This document shows, piece after piece, positions 1 to 8,634 of a stretch of DNA of 64,000 nt. The position numbers were made by a program, and so were the translations under genes. Source of the DNA: Elstera cyanobacteriorum (GTDB lineage Bacteria; Pseudomonadota; Alphaproteobacteria; Elsterales; Elsteraceae). Under the pieces are notes generated by a model. That model worked only from the letters and a program-made list of their open reading frames with translations, was not told the DNA's origin and ran no database searches. How positions within the stretch are numbered: position 1 is the stretch's first letter; the number at the start of each line of letters is the position of its first letter. Location of the stretch: positions 4,624 to 68,623 of the forward strand of contig NZ_NOXS01000027.1 in NCBI RefSeq assembly GCF_002251735.1, in the 5' to 3' direction.

Positions 1-20
1 CCCAACTGAGCTACGGCCCC
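1..20 (-). tRNA. tRNA 5' end, cut by window edge (probably tRNA-Ala)
   Basis: The reverse complement of the first 20 bases reads GGGGCCGTAGCTCAGTTGGG, a standard acceptor strand followed by the conserved TAGCTCAGTTGG start of a D arm. The anticodon lies outside the window. The GGGGCC acceptor strand fits bacterial tRNA-Ala best, but this is a guess from the first bases only. Confidence 0.85.
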
Positions 21-64
21 ATTGGCGGGCGGTATGCCCGTTTAGGCGGGGGCTGTCAAGCCCT

Positions 65-766
65 CTATCGTGCGGGGATTTCGAGGCCGCGCTGCACGGC
101 GGGGCGGGCGAGACCGCGTTCCAGCCACGCCGGAACGGCCGTCAGTTTCGCGTAATGCACCAGCTCGCCCGCGCCATAGAAACCGATGAGATTGCGCACC
201 CAGCCGAGCAGGGCGATATCGGCGATGGTATAATCGTCGCCCATGATCCAATCGCGCCCGGTCAAGCGGGTTTCGAGGACGCCGAGCAGCCGTTCGCTTT
301 CGGCGCGGTAGCGTTCCAGCGGGCGCTTGTCTTCATACTCGCGGCCCGCAAACTTATGGAAAAAGCCGAGCTGGCCGAACATCGGGCCGACGGCGGCCAT
401 TTGGAAGAACACCCATTGCAGGGTTTCATAGCGCGCCACCGGGTCGGTCGAAAGGAACTGGCCGGTCTTTTCGGCCAGATAGACCAGAATCGCGCCCGAT
501 TCGAACAGCGCCAGCGGTTTGCTGCCCGGCCCGTTGGGATCGAGGATCGCCGGAATTTTGCCGTTGGGATTGAGGGATAGAAACTCCGGCCCCCAGGTTT
601 CGTTCTGGCCGATATTAACGCTATGCGCCTCGTAAGGCAGGCCGGTTTCTTCGAGCAGGATCGAGACCTTCACGCCGTTCGGCGTCGGCCAAGAATAAAG
701 TTGCAGCCGGTCGGGGTGCTGGGCGGGCCAACGCTGGGTGATCGGGAAGGCGGACAAATCGGCCAT
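65..766 (-). CDS. Glutathione S-transferase, YfcG/YghU (Nu-class) type
   Basis: 233 residues. An N-terminal thioredoxin fold (about 20-100) carries TPNGVKVSILLEE; in YfcG the equivalent Thr and Asn contact glutathione disulfide instead of the usual Tyr/Ser. It is followed by NPNGKIPAI (cis-Pro loop) and FESGAILVYLAE (glutathione gamma-Glu contact), then an all-helical C-terminal domain (105-225). Family members are cytosolic disulfide-bond reductases using glutathione. The start was chosen at the ATG of MADLSAF because GGAGGA sits 8 bases upstream; a longer reading from a TTG would place that ribosome site inside the gene. It stands alone between a tRNA and the divergent yggT group. Confidence 0.9.
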   Translation of the reverse strand: MADLSAFPITQRWPAQHPDRLQLYSWPTPNGVKVSILLEETGLPYEAHSVNIGQNETWGPEFLSLNPNGKIPAILDPNGPGSKPLALFESGAILVYLAEKTGQFLSTDPVARYETLQWVFFQMAAVGPMFGQLGFFHKFAGREYEDKRPLERYRAESERLLGVLETRLTGRDWIMGDDYTIADIALLGWVRNLIGFYGAGELVHYAKLTAVPAWLERGLARPAVQRGLEIPAR

Positions 767-937
767 CGGGCGTTCCTCCAAAAACTGAACAGCGTTAAGG
801 TAGGCAGAGGCCGGTCAATCTGCAATGGGCTTGTCGATCACCCCCCTGCACCACCTTGAAGGGCGGGCGGCGCATCGCTAGCTTCAGGGCATCGGACGGC
901 CCGCCGTTCCCCGGATGCGCACAGGAGATGCGACAGG

Positions 938-1234
938 ATGCATGTTTCCCCTTTTGCTTGGCTGATCAGCACGGCGATCAATCTTCTGTTCTGGGTCATT
1001 CTGATCAATGCGGTTTTAAGTTGGCTGATTGCCTTCAATGTGGTGAACACGCGCAATCAACTGGTCGCCACAATCTGGGATCTGACCAACCGGCTGATCA
1101 ACCCGCTGCTGCGGCCCATCCGCTCGGTGCTGCCGACGTTCAACGGTGTCGATCTGTCGCCGCTGGTGCTGCTGGTCCTGCTGCAATTCGTTGAACGGTT
1201 GATGTTTGCCTACGTCTATCCGCTGCTGCCGTGA
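938..1234 (+). CDS. YggT family inner-membrane protein
   Basis: 98 residues with two hydrophobic segments (about 8-33 and 72-96) separated by the family's polar loop, which contains NPLLRPIRSVLP. That loop is the YggT signature seen twice in longer homologues; this is the short single-repeat form common in alphaproteobacteria. The family is linked to osmotic tolerance in E. coli and to cytochrome b6 maturation (CCB3) in plastids, but the biochemical role is unsettled. A GGAGATG stretch precedes the ATG. It overlaps the next gene by 4 bases (GTGA), so the two are translationally coupled, and folD follows in the same operon. Confidence 0.88.
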   Translation: MHVSPFAWLISTAINLLFWVILINAVLSWLIAFNVVNTRNQLVATIWDLTNRLINPLLRPIRSVLPTFNGVDLSPLVLLVLLQFVERLMFAYVYPLLP

Positions 1235-1557
1235 GCGGCGCGCTGCCGCTGACCCCAACCCCGGACGGGCTGGTGCTGACCGTCCGGGTCACGCCGAAAT
1301 CGGCGAAAGAAGCGCTGGAGGCGGTGCGGATCGAAAGCGATGGCCGCCCGGTTTTGACCGTGCGGCTGACCGCCCCGCCGGTGGAAGGGGCGGCCAATGC
1401 CGCCCTGGTGGCCTTCCTCGCCAAACATTGGCGCATACCCAAACGCTCAATCCGGCTCTTGTCTGGCGAAACAGCGCGGGTAAAACGTCTCGCCATTGAG
1501 GCCGACGCGGCGCTGGCCCGGCGGATCACCGAGGAAATAGGAGCGCTCGCCCCATGA
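1231..1557 (+). CDS. DUF167 (YggU) family protein
   Basis: 108 residues with GTG start overlapping the yggT stop. It contains the family core: [14 protein letters not shown] near residue 16, [18 protein letters not shown] near 50, and the [13 protein letters not shown] segment near 75. DUF167/YggU proteins are small alpha/beta proteins of unknown biochemical function that are commonly coupled to yggT, as here. The 3' end overlaps folD by 4 bases (ATGA), so yggT, this gene and folD form a tightly packed operon. Confidence 0.88.
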   Translation: MSGALPLTPTPDGLVLTVRVTPKSAKEALEAVRIESDGRPVLTVRLTAPPVEGAANAALVAFLAKHWRIPKRSIRLLSGETARVKRLAIEADAALARRITEEIGALAP

Positions 1558-2423
1558 CCGACACGCTTGCCCGCCGGATCGACGGCAAAGCCTTTGCCGC
1601 CGGATTGCGCGCCCGCTTGGCCGCCGAAATTCCCAGCCTGGGGTTCCAGCCCGGTCTTGCGGTGGTGCTGGTCGGGGAAGACCCGGCCAGTCAGGTCTAT
1701 GTGCGCAACAAGGCGCAACAGACGGTCGAAGTCGGCATGCGCTCTTTCGAGCATAAACTACCCGCCGAGACGACCGAGGCCGAGGTGCTGGCCCTGGTCG
1801 CCACGCTGAACGCCGATCCCGCCGTTGATGGTATTCTGGTGCAACTGCCGCTGCCCAAGCATATCGACGCCGATAAGGTGCTGCTGACCATCGACCCGGC
1901 GAAGGATGTCGATGGCTTCCACCCGGTCAATGCCGGGCGGCTGGCGACAGGGGCGAATGCCCTGGTGCCCTGCACGCCGCTTGGGTGCTTGATGCTGCTG
2001 CAAGACCTGCACGGCAGCCTCGCCGGGATGGAGGCGGTGATCGTTGGCCGCTCCAACATCGTCGGCAAGCCGATGGCGCAACTGCTGTTAAAGGCCGATT
2101 GCACCGTCACTATCGCCCATTCGCGCAGCCGCGACCTGCCTGCGCTCTGCCGCCGCGCCGATATTCTGGTTGCCGCCGTCGGCCGCCCGGAGATGATTCG
2201 CGGCGATTGGATCAAGCCGGGCGCCACTGTTATCGACGTTGGCATCAACCGCCTGCCGCCCGACGCCTCGGGCAAAAGCCGTCTGGTCGGTGATGTCGCT
2301 TTTGCCGAGGCGGAAACGGTAGCGGGGGCGATTACGCCGGTCCCCGGCGGCGTCGGGCCGATGACGATTGCCTGTTTGCTTCACAATACCGTCACGGCGG
2401 CAAAGGCCCGGCGCGGGGTATAA
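1554..2423 (+). CDS. folD: Bifunctional methylene-THF dehydrogenase / methenyl-THF cyclohydrolase FolD
   Basis: 289 residues, the usual FolD length. It interconverts 5,10-methylene-, 5,10-methenyl- and 10-formyl-tetrahydrofolate in the cytosol with NADP. Visible motifs are [14 protein letters not shown] with the catalytic Lys at 53, the folate-pocket segment [20 protein letters not shown], the nucleotide loop [11 protein letters not shown], and the C-terminal [11 protein letters not shown]. Start overlaps the preceding DUF167 gene by 4 bases. Confidence 0.97.
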   Translation: MTDTLARRIDGKAFAAGLRARLAAEIPSLGFQPGLAVVLVGEDPASQVYVRNKAQQTVEVGMRSFEHKLPAETTEAEVLALVATLNADPAVDGILVQLPLPKHIDADKVLLTIDPAKDVDGFHPVNAGRLATGANALVPCTPLGCLMLLQDLHGSLAGMEAVIVGRSNIVGKPMAQLLLKADCTVTIAHSRSRDLPALCRRADILVAAVGRPEMIRGDWIKPGATVIDVGINRLPPDASGKSRLVGDVAFAEAETVAGAITPVPGGVGPMTIACLLHNTVTAAKARRGV

Positions 2424-2458
2424 TCCCCCGCTTTTAAGCCAAATAAAGGATAGGCGGG

Positions 2459-3328
2459 ATGGCGGAGCTTTTGTGCATCGGCGGGTTGGTCTGGGATACG
2501 ATTGCCACCGCCCGGCAAGCCATCGTCTCCGGCACCTCGAACCCGGTAACGGCCAGCCATTCCGCCGGGGGCGTGGCGCGCAATGTCGCCGTTCTGGCGG
2601 CGCGGGCGGGCCTGCTGACGGAACTCGTCAGCCTGATCGGCCAGGATGCGGAGGGGGAAGCGCTACTGCGCGATCTCGCGGCCGACCATATCCAGACCCG
2701 GCTGATCACCCCGCACCGTAGCCTGCCGACCGCCAATTATGCCGCGCTGTTGAACTCGGACGGCAGCCTGCACGTCGCCTGGGCCGATATGGACGTGCTG
2801 GAAGCGATGGACGAAGCCTTCTTCGCGCCGCTGATGGTGGCGCTATCGGCCACGCCCCTATGGTTCGTCGATGCTAATTTGACCTCAACAGCCTTGAATT
2901 ATCTTGCGACCCGCCGCCCAACGGGAACGCTGCTGGCGGCGGATGCCGTCTCGGTGGTGAAAGCCTCCCGGCTGAAACTCGCCATCCCCGCGCTTGATCT
3001 GCTGTTCTGTAACGGCGATGAAGCGCGGCTGCTCGCCGACCGCCCGACGACGACCGATCCGTTGCTGCTAGCCTGTGCCCTGCGCAACCGGGGCTGCCGG
3101 GCGGTGATCGTGACCGATGGTGCGCGGGGCGTTGCGCTGGCCGATGCGGATCACGAGCTTCAGATCCCGGCCCATCCCCTGCCCGGCCCCATCGTCGATG
3201 AAACCGGCGCGGGAGATTCGCTGGTGGCGGGCACGCTCGCCGGGCTGGTCCGGGGGTTGCCGCTGCCCGATGCCGTCGCCAATGGTCTGCGCCTCGCCGC
3301 CGAAACTTTGACCCATGTGGGAGTATAA
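2459..3328 (+). CDS. psuK: PfkB-family carbohydrate kinase, probable pseudouridine kinase
   Basis: 289 residues of the ribokinase/PfkB fold: N-terminal glycine-rich CIGGLVWDT, substrate segment SAGGVARNVA near 38, and C-terminal ATP/anion-hole motif DETGAGDSLVAGTLAG with the catalytic Asp of GAGD near residue 252. PfkB motifs alone do not give the substrate. The assignment to pseudouridine rests on direct coupling to psuG: the kinase makes pseudouridine 5'-phosphate, which PsuG splits to uracil and ribose 5-phosphate. AAGGATAGGCGGG precedes the ATG. Confidence 0.88.
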   Translation: MAELLCIGGLVWDTIATARQAIVSGTSNPVTASHSAGGVARNVAVLAARAGLLTELVSLIGQDAEGEALLRDLAADHIQTRLITPHRSLPTANYAALLNSDGSLHVAWADMDVLEAMDEAFFAPLMVALSATPLWFVDANLTSTALNYLATRRPTGTLLAADAVSVVKASRLKLAIPALDLLFCNGDEARLLADRPTTTDPLLLACALRNRGCRAVIVTDGARGVALADADHELQIPAHPLPGPIVDETGAGDSLVAGTLAGLVRGLPLPDAVANGLRLAAETLTHVGV

Positions 3329-3329
3329 G

Positions 3330-4259
3330 ATGTCGTTACCCGCTGCTGTGCGCCTATTGCCCGAGGTTGCCGATGCCCTGGCCGATGGGCGGCCCGTCGT
3401 CGCCCTCGAAAGCACGATCATCGCGCACGGCATGCCCTATCCGCAGAATGTGGAAACGGCCCGCCGGGTTGAAGGCATCATCCGCGACGGCGGCGCCGTT
3501 CCGGCAACCATCGCCGTCATCGACGGCGCCCTTCAGGTGGGGCTCGATGCGCCCCTGCTGGAGCGGATCGGCACGGCACCGGACGTGCTGAAACTCTCGC
3601 GCCGCGACCTGCCGATTGCGCTCGCCACCCGCAAGCTGGGGGCGACGACCGTGGCGACCACGATGATCGGCGCGGCGTTGGCCGGGATTAAGATTTTCGT
3701 GACCGGCGGTATCGGCGGCGTCCATCGCGGGGCCGAGGATAGTTTCGATATTTCCGCCGATCTGACGGAACTCGGGCGCACCAACGTCGGCGTCGTCTGC
3801 GCCGGGGCCAAGTCGATCCTCGATCTGCCGAAAACGCTGGAAACCCTGGAAACCCTGGGCGTGCCGGTGATCGGCTATCAGACCGACCGGTTCCCGCCCT
3901 TCTACGCCCGGACCTCCGACCTGCCGGTCGATCATCGTGCCGAAACGGCACAGGAGATTGCGGCGATCTTGACGGCGAAATGGTCCCTGGGTCTCGACGG
4001 CGGCGCCGTCATCGCCAATCCGGCGCCGGAAGCGACGGCCCTGCCCCCCGCCGAGGTGGAGGCCTATATCGCCCAAGCCGTTGCCGAGGCGCGCGCCCAA
4101 GGCATCAAAGGCAAGGCCGAAACGCCCTTCTTGCTGAAGCGGATTGCCGAACTGTCCGGCGGGCGCTCGCTGGCGGCAAATATCGCTCTGGTTGAAAATA
4201 ACGCGCGCCTGGGGGCCGCCGTCGCGGTCGCCTTGGCGGGACGCCGCGCTTTCGGGTAA
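3330..4259 (+). CDS. psuG: Pseudouridine-5'-phosphate glycosidase
   Basis: 309 residues matching the PsuG/IndA family along its length: ALESTIIAHGMPYPQN with the catalytic Glu at 27, VTGGIGGVHRGAEDSFDIS near 125-142, and VCAGAKSILDLP with the Schiff-base Lys at 161, then the C-terminal KGKAETPFLLKRI. The enzyme reversibly cleaves the C-glycosidic bond of pseudouridine 5'-phosphate. The start was set at the ATG one base past the psuK stop because GGGAG lies 8 bases upstream; an in-frame ATG at 3315 inside psuK has no such site. Confidence 0.94.
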   Translation: MSLPAAVRLLPEVADALADGRPVVALESTIIAHGMPYPQNVETARRVEGIIRDGGAVPATIAVIDGALQVGLDAPLLERIGTAPDVLKLSRRDLPIALATRKLGATTVATTMIGAALAGIKIFVTGGIGGVHRGAEDSFDISADLTELGRTNVGVVCAGAKSILDLPKTLETLETLGVPVIGYQTDRFPPFYARTSDLPVDHRAETAQEIAAILTAKWSLGLDGGAVIANPAPEATALPPAEVEAYIAQAVAEARAQGIKGKAETPFLLKRIAELSGGRSLAANIALVENNARLGAAVAVALAGRRAFG

Positions 4260-4339
4260 GATAGCGGCGATATCTGCTGTCGTCGCAGCAGGCCGCCCCA
4301 TCCCCCCGCATCAGCGGAGAGAAAGTTACCGTCGCCCGC

Positions 4340-4741
4340 ATGTCCCCGCCCCCGACTGCCACGTCTGTTTCGACCCTAAGCGGCAATACGATCGCTATCG
4401 ACCCGCAACTCGCCCTGTTCCTGCAACAGATGGCGAGCAAGGAGTTTGTGGCGGAAGATTTGGTTGCCTTGGCGCGAACGGTCTACGTGCATGTGCTGCT
4501 GCGGGCGCGCCAGTCGGCGGGCGGGCACCGGATGAGCCGGGAGTTGATCCTGGCCCTGACGGGGCGGGTGCTGACCCAGATGGTCGGTTTCTATCTGGAT
4601 GCCGCCGATGTGTCGGATCTTCTCGACGAAGCTGACGGCACGGCCAGCGGGGGCGGGGAAGAAGAAGCCCCGTCCAACGACGATCCAATGGAGGCCCGGC
4701 GCAAGCGTTTGGCGGCGGCGAAGCAAAAATCTGGCGGCTGA
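4340..4741 (+). CDS. Hypothetical protein, 133 aa, unrecognised
   Basis: No family recognised. It is a soluble, mostly helical-looking protein: a polar leader (1-20), a core LALFLQQMASKEFVAEDLVALARTVY-type helix region (20-55), a second amphipathic segment with RELILALTGRVLTQMVGFYLDA (66-90), and an acidic then basic low-complexity tail (95-133, GGGEEEAPSNDDP followed by ARRKRLAAAKQK). No signal peptide or membrane segment. The only ribosome-site-like string (GGAGAGAAAG) is about 20 bases before the ATG, so the start is uncertain. Codon use matches the neighbours, which supports a real gene. Confidence 0.6.
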   Translation: MSPPPTATSVSTLSGNTIAIDPQLALFLQQMASKEFVAEDLVALARTVYVHVLLRARQSAGGHRMSRELILALTGRVLTQMVGFYLDAADVSDLLDEADGTASGGGEEEAPSNDDPMEARRKRLAAAKQKSGG

Positions 4742-4792
4742 CGCTAGAAGACCATTGAATTTTCATAATTGCTTGCCAAAGTGGTGCTTGTC

Positions 4793-4810
4793 CCTGGCAG
4801 CTTTGCCAGG
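4793..4810 (+). promoter_or_regulatory. Leader hairpin upstream of the BI-1 gene
   Basis: CCTGGCA and TGCCAGG form a 7-bp perfect stem around a GCTT loop, ending 8 bases before the GGAGGG ribosome site of the downstream gene. A ybhL RNA motif upstream of ybhL genes has been described in some alphaproteobacteria; whether this hairpin belongs to it cannot be judged by eye. Confidence 0.4.
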
Positions 4811-4828
4811 AATTTGACGGAGGGAACC

Positions 4829-5557
4829 ATGTCTCAAGGTTGGCAAGCGCCGGGCTGGCAGTCGCCTTATGGCGCGCGGACGGTCGACCAGGCGGCGTAT
4901 GACGCCGGCCTGCGCGCTTATATGCTGCGCATTTTCTCGTATATGGCGGGGGGTCTCGGTGTAACGGGCCTCGTGGCGCTGGCGGTTGCCAGCAGCCCGG
5001 CGCTGACCGCCGCAATCTTCGGCACCCCGCTGAAGTGGGTGGCCATGCTCGCCCCCATCGCGATGGTCTTCCTGTTCGCCGGGATGATCCACCGCATGTC
5101 GGCGGCGACGGCGCAACTGGTCTTCTGGGTCTATGCCGCGCTGATGGGCGTGTCGATGGCCAGCATCTTCCTGGTCTTCACCGGCCAGTCGATTGCCAAG
5201 GTCTTCTTCATCTCCGCCTCGGTCTTCCTGGCGGCGGCGCTTTACGGCTATACGACGAAAAAAGACCTCACCTCGATGGGCAGCTTCCTGTTCATGGGCG
5301 TGGTCGGCATCATGATCGCCGGTCTGGTGAATATCTTCCTCGCGTCCAGTGTGATGAGCATGATCATCTCGATGGTTGCCGTGGTGCTGTTCACCGGTCT
5401 GACCGCCTTCGACGCCCAGCGCCTGAAGGAAGAGTATGCCGAAGGCTATGGCCACGAGAGCGTGACGAAGATGGCGTTACTGGGGGCTTTGTCGCTCTAC
5501 CTCAACTTCATCAACATCTTCACCTCGCTGCTCAATCTGATGGGCGACCGCGAGTAA
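4829..5557 (+). CDS. Bax inhibitor-1/YccA (YbhL) family membrane protein
   Basis: 242 residues. After a polar N-terminus (1-30) there are about seven hydrophobic segments, ending with the family hallmark ALSLYLNFINIFTSLLNLMG, and the conserved LTAFDAQRLKEEY loop whose acidic residues form part of the pH/calcium-sensing centre in BI-1 homologues. The family forms integral-membrane calcium-leak-type channels; the bacterial role is poorly defined. The ATG at 4829 has GGAGGG 4-5 bases upstream. A strong terminator closes the unit 30 bases after the stop. Confidence 0.92.
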   Translation: MSQGWQAPGWQSPYGARTVDQAAYDAGLRAYMLRIFSYMAGGLGVTGLVALAVASSPALTAAIFGTPLKWVAMLAPIAMVFLFAGMIHRMSAATAQLVFWVYAALMGVSMASIFLVFTGQSIAKVFFISASVFLAAALYGYTTKKDLTSMGSFLFMGVVGIMIAGLVNIFLASSVMSMIISMVAVVLFTGLTAFDAQRLKEEYAEGYGHESVTKMALLGALSLYLNFINIFTSLLNLMGDRE

Positions 5558-5586
5558 GACGCGAAGGTTTCTTGACCTAACCGCAG

Positions 5587-5622
5587 CCCGGCGCGAGATT
5601 TCTCGCGCCGGGTTTTGTTTTT
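5587..5622 (+). terminator. Rho-independent terminator after the BI-1 gene
   Basis: An 11-bp perfect GC-rich stem (CCCGGCGCGAG / CTCGCGCCGGG) with loop ATTT is followed at once by TTTTGTTTTT. It separates the BI-1 gene from the secreted I78-like gene that begins 12 bases later. Confidence 0.92.
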
Positions 5623-5633
5623 GGGGACAGGCG

Positions 5634-6047
5634 ATGGGGGCAAGGGGCATTCTGATCGGGTTATTGGGGGCAGGGGTGGCGTTTAGCGCCCTCGCCCAAA
5701 ACCCTGCGCAGAAGCCCACGCCCCCAAGCAAGGCCCCGCGCACCGCCGCTGACCAAAAGCCGCAGCCCTATCCGCTGAATAATTTTTACAAACCGCCCCC
5801 CACCCCTACCGAAGTGGGGCGGACGGTACGACCAACCGCCTACCGCTATGCCCCCTGCCTCGACGCCAAAGTGGCGCCGCTGGTCGGCCTGTCGCGGGAA
5901 GACGCGCTGAAAAAAGTGCGCGGTATGAACCTAATGCAGTTCCGCGTGCTCGCCCTCGAAAGCCCGGTCACTTACGAGCGGGTGCCGGAGCGGCTCACCC
6001 TGATCGTCACCGCCGCCGGAAAGGTTCAGCGCGCCTTCTGCCGCTAA
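5634..6047 (+). CDS. Secreted protein with peptidase-inhibitor-I78-like C-terminus
   Basis: 137 residues: a signal peptide (about 1-21, cleaving after SALA), a proline-rich linker (22-65) and a small C-terminal domain (70-137). The domain has Cys75 and Cys136 placed to form a disulfide, VRGMNLMQFRVLAL, then the RVPERLTLIV and AAGKVQRAFC strands. That pattern, a loop followed by an R-L-x-hydrophobic strand and a terminal Cys, resembles the I78 family of small serine-protease inhibitors. The resemblance is by eye and moderate; the N-terminal proline-rich part is unlike typical I78 proteins. It would act in the periplasm. Confidence 0.65.
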   Translation: MGARGILIGLLGAGVAFSALAQNPAQKPTPPSKAPRTAADQKPQPYPLNNFYKPPPTPTEVGRTVRPTAYRYAPCLDAKVAPLVGLSREDALKKVRGMNLMQFRVLALESPVTYERVPERLTLIVTAAGKVQRAFCR

Positions 6048-6051
6048 CCCC

Positions 6052-6942
6052 CTATTCCGCCGCCTGCTGGGCTGGCGCCGCCCGCGTGATAATTTCCCTA
6101 AGTGCCAATGCCACCGGGCCGAGTTCGGCGGGGTCATGGCAGAGCAGATGCAACCGGCGCCGCAGCGGCGGCATGATCCCCCGGCAGACGATCCCCGCCC
6201 GGTCGGACGCCACCGCCAGTTCCGGCATGATCGTCAGCCCCAGCCCGGCCCGCACCATGCTGAGCAGGGTCGCGTTATCGCGGACCATTGCCACAATCTC
6301 GGGCTGGCTGTTAGCCGCGACCAGCAGTTCTTGAATCAGGGTCTCGCAGCCCCCGCCGGAGAGGAGCATCCGCTGCCCTGTGAGACTGGCAAGGTCCAAC
6401 CGCCCCGCCGCGACCAAAGGATGATCGGGCGGCAAGACCACTAAATACTCATCCTCGAAAATCGGTTCGGCGGTCAGATCGGGGTGCAGGCGGCTGGTAA
6501 TGCCAAGATCGACCACGCCCGCCAGCAGCCAGCCCGTCACTTCCGGGTCGGTCCCCTCATACAGCGTCACGGTCACGCGCGGATGCGCCGCCCGCAACTC
6601 GCGTACCCAGCCTGGCAAAAGCTGAATCGCGGCACTCTGCACCACGCCTAAGCGCACGCTGCCCGTCAGCACCCGAACGCCTTGGCCGCATTGGGCCAAC
6701 CGTTCGACGGCAGCGAGCATCAAACGGGCTTCGGCAAGCGCCGCTTCCCCCGCCGCCGTCAGCGTCACCCGCTCCCGCCCGCGCACCAGCAGACGGGCGC
6801 CGATCTGCTTCTCCAGCGCCGCCACCGCCTGACTAACCGCCGATTGCGACAGGCAGAGCGCCTCGGCCGCCGCCGTGAAGCCGCCAAGGTCGGCCACTGC
6901 TTGAAAGCAGCGCACTTGCGTCAGCCTGATATTAGGAAACAT
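6052..6942 (-). CDS. LysR-family transcriptional regulator
   Basis: 296 residues: N-terminal winged helix-turn-helix (RLTQVRCFQAVADLGGFTAA, then LSQSAVSQAVAALEKQIG) and a two-lobed effector domain (about 90-290) that ends with basic RRRLHLLCH and an alanine-rich tail. The ATG faces the nitrilase gene across an 86-base intergenic region. This is the usual LysR layout, so it probably controls the nitrilase and represses itself; the ligand is unknown. Confidence 0.93.
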   Translation of the reverse strand: MFPNIRLTQVRCFQAVADLGGFTAAAEALCLSQSAVSQAVAALEKQIGARLLVRGRERVTLTAAGEAALAEARLMLAAVERLAQCGQGVRVLTGSVRLGVVQSAAIQLLPGWVRELRAAHPRVTVTLYEGTDPEVTGWLLAGVVDLGITSRLHPDLTAEPIFEDEYLVVLPPDHPLVAAGRLDLASLTGQRMLLSGGGCETLIQELLVAANSQPEIVAMVRDNATLLSMVRAGLGLTIMPELAVASDRAGIVCRGIMPPLRRRLHLLCHDPAELGPVALALREIITRAAPAQQAAE

Positions 6943-7028
6943 GATAGCCGACCATTATATTGATTAATTGGATCAATGATCGGTCTTTGCCTAGGCTCTC
7001 GCAAGTCCCTTTTTCTCAGGAGCCGCCG

Positions 7029-7994
7029 ATGACCGCCCGCCCCGCCGATACGCTAACCGTTGGCCTTGCCCAGATCGCCCCGGTCTGGCTGAACCGCGAC
7101 GCAACCACCGCCAAAATTGTCACCTGGATCGCCAAAGCGGCGGCGGCAGGCTGCGGGTTCGTGGTCTTCGGCGAAGCCCTGCTGCCCGGCTATCCCTTTT
7201 GGATCGAGCATACCGACGGCGCCGTTTTCGAATCCGATTTGCAGAAGGAATGCCACGCCCTCTACCTCGATCAAGCCGTCTGCATCGAGGCCGGGCACCT
7301 GCAACCGATCTGCGAGGCCGCCGCCCGCCACAAGATCGCGGTCATGGTCGGCACCATCGAACGGCCGCTCGATCGCGGCGGCCATAGCCTCTATTGCTCG
7401 CGGGTTCATATCGGGGCGGACGGCGCCATTGCCTCGGTCCATCGCAAACTGCAACCGACCTACGAGGAGCGGTTAAGCTGGTCGCCCGGCGATGGGCACG
7501 GGCTGCAAACCCATGCGGTCGGCCCCTTCACGGTCGGCGGGCTGAACTGCTGGGAAAATTGGATGCCGCTGTCGCGCGCCGCGCTCTATGCCTTGGGCGA
7601 GGATCTGCATGTCGCACTTTGGCCCGGCAATCAGCGCAATACCGATGTCACCAGCCCGTTTTTGGCGCGCGAAGGCCGATCTTATGTTCTGGCCGTTTCC
7701 GGCCTAATGCGGCGGGACGATGTGCCGAGCGATAGCCCCGTCGCCGCCATGCTGGCCCGCTGCCCGGACGTGATGGCGAACGGCGGCTCCTGCATCGCGG
7801 CGCCGGATGGTGGCTGGGTTATTCCCCCCGTCACGGATCGGGAAGAGCTGTTGGTCGCAACCCTCGACCATCGCCTCGTGCGGCGGGAGCGGCAGAACCT
7901 CGATCTTGCTGGGCATTACAGCCGCCCGGACGTGACCCGCCTGATCGTGAACCGCCGCCGTCAATCCCTCGCCGAGTTTACGGACGGGGCATAG
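7029..7994 (+). CDS. Nitrilase (carbon-nitrogen hydrolase superfamily)
   Basis: 321 residues with the complete Glu-Lys-Cys triad: Glu49 in VVFGEALLPGYP, Lys140 in HRKLQPTYEERLSW, and Cys174 in GGLNCWENWMPL. The CWEN motif, rather than the C-x-D of amidases, points to a true nitrilase, which converts a nitrile to a carboxylic acid and ammonia. Homologous enzymes assemble into spirals in the cytosol. The start at 7029 has AGGAG 7-8 bases upstream; a longer frame from 6960 overlaps the promoter. The 3' end overlaps the convergent isochorismatase-like gene by 17 bases. Confidence 0.93.
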   Translation: MTARPADTLTVGLAQIAPVWLNRDATTAKIVTWIAKAAAAGCGFVVFGEALLPGYPFWIEHTDGAVFESDLQKECHALYLDQAVCIEAGHLQPICEAAARHKIAVMVGTIERPLDRGGHSLYCSRVHIGADGAIASVHRKLQPTYEERLSWSPGDGHGLQTHAVGPFTVGGLNCWENWMPLSRAALYALGEDLHVALWPGNQRNTDVTSPFLAREGRSYVLAVSGLMRRDDVPSDSPVAAMLARCPDVMANGGSCIAAPDGGWVIPPVTDREELLVATLDHRLVRRERQNLDLAGHYSRPDVTRLIVNRRRQSLAEFTDGA

Positions 7995-8535
7995 CCAAAA
8001 CCTCCGCCGCCGACACGACGCGCCCGAAGCCGAAGGCCAGCGCCGCCATATAGGCGGCCTGGACCTGCGCCGCTGGGATTGTTGTGCCGTTAAACGTCAG
8101 ATCAAGCGTGGCGCAGGCGTCGTGAACGACCGTCACCCCGAAGCCAAGGTCGGCGGCGGCACGGGCGGTCGAATCGATGCAGTTCTGCGTCATCGACCCC
8201 AGAATAGTCAGCTCGCTAATCCCCTGCGCTGCCAGCAGCGCCTGCAAGCCGGTCTCGCGGAACGAATTGGCGAAATGCTTGACGATCACCGTCTCCTCCC
8301 CCACTGGCGCGACGCTGGGGTGAATGGCCGCGCCCGCGCTGCCGGGAACGAAGAACGGCGCGTTCGGGCGCAGAATTTCGTGCCGGATATGGATCACCGG
8401 CGCCCCATCGGCGCGAAAGGCGGCCAAAACTGCGGCAGCCCTCTCGGCGGCATCGGTCTGGCCGACCAGGGGCCAATTGCCGCCCGGGAAGTAATCATTC
8501 TGAATATCGACAATCAGTAACGCTTGGGTGCCCAT
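7978..8535 (-). CDS. Isochorismatase-family cysteine hydrolase
   Basis: 185 residues with the family's Asp-Lys-Cys triad: Asp10 in LLIVDIQNDYF, Lys86 in VIVKHFANSF and Cys119 in GSMTQNCIDSTAR, together with the cis-peptide region just before the cysteine. Such proteins hydrolyse small amides or enol ethers (nicotinamide, biuret, isochorismate and similar); the substrate is not fixed by these motifs. It is divergent from the GlxA-type regulator and its 3' end overlaps the nitrilase gene. Confidence 0.9.
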   Translation of the reverse strand: MGTQALLIVDIQNDYFPGGNWPLVGQTDAAERAAAVLAAFRADGAPVIHIRHEILRPNAPFFVPGSAGAAIHPSVAPVGEETVIVKHFANSFRETGLQALLAAQGISELTILGSMTQNCIDSTARAAADLGFGVTVVHDACATLDLTFNGTTIPAAQVQAAYMAALAFGFGRVVSAAEVLAMPRP

Positions 8536-8634
8536 CTGGCTCTCCTGTCCTTGGGGGTGAGGCTTGCCAGTCTATCGGCGGTCTGCCACGCTCGGAATTG
8601 GCGAAACCGACAGAATTCGGGCAAAATCCGACAC

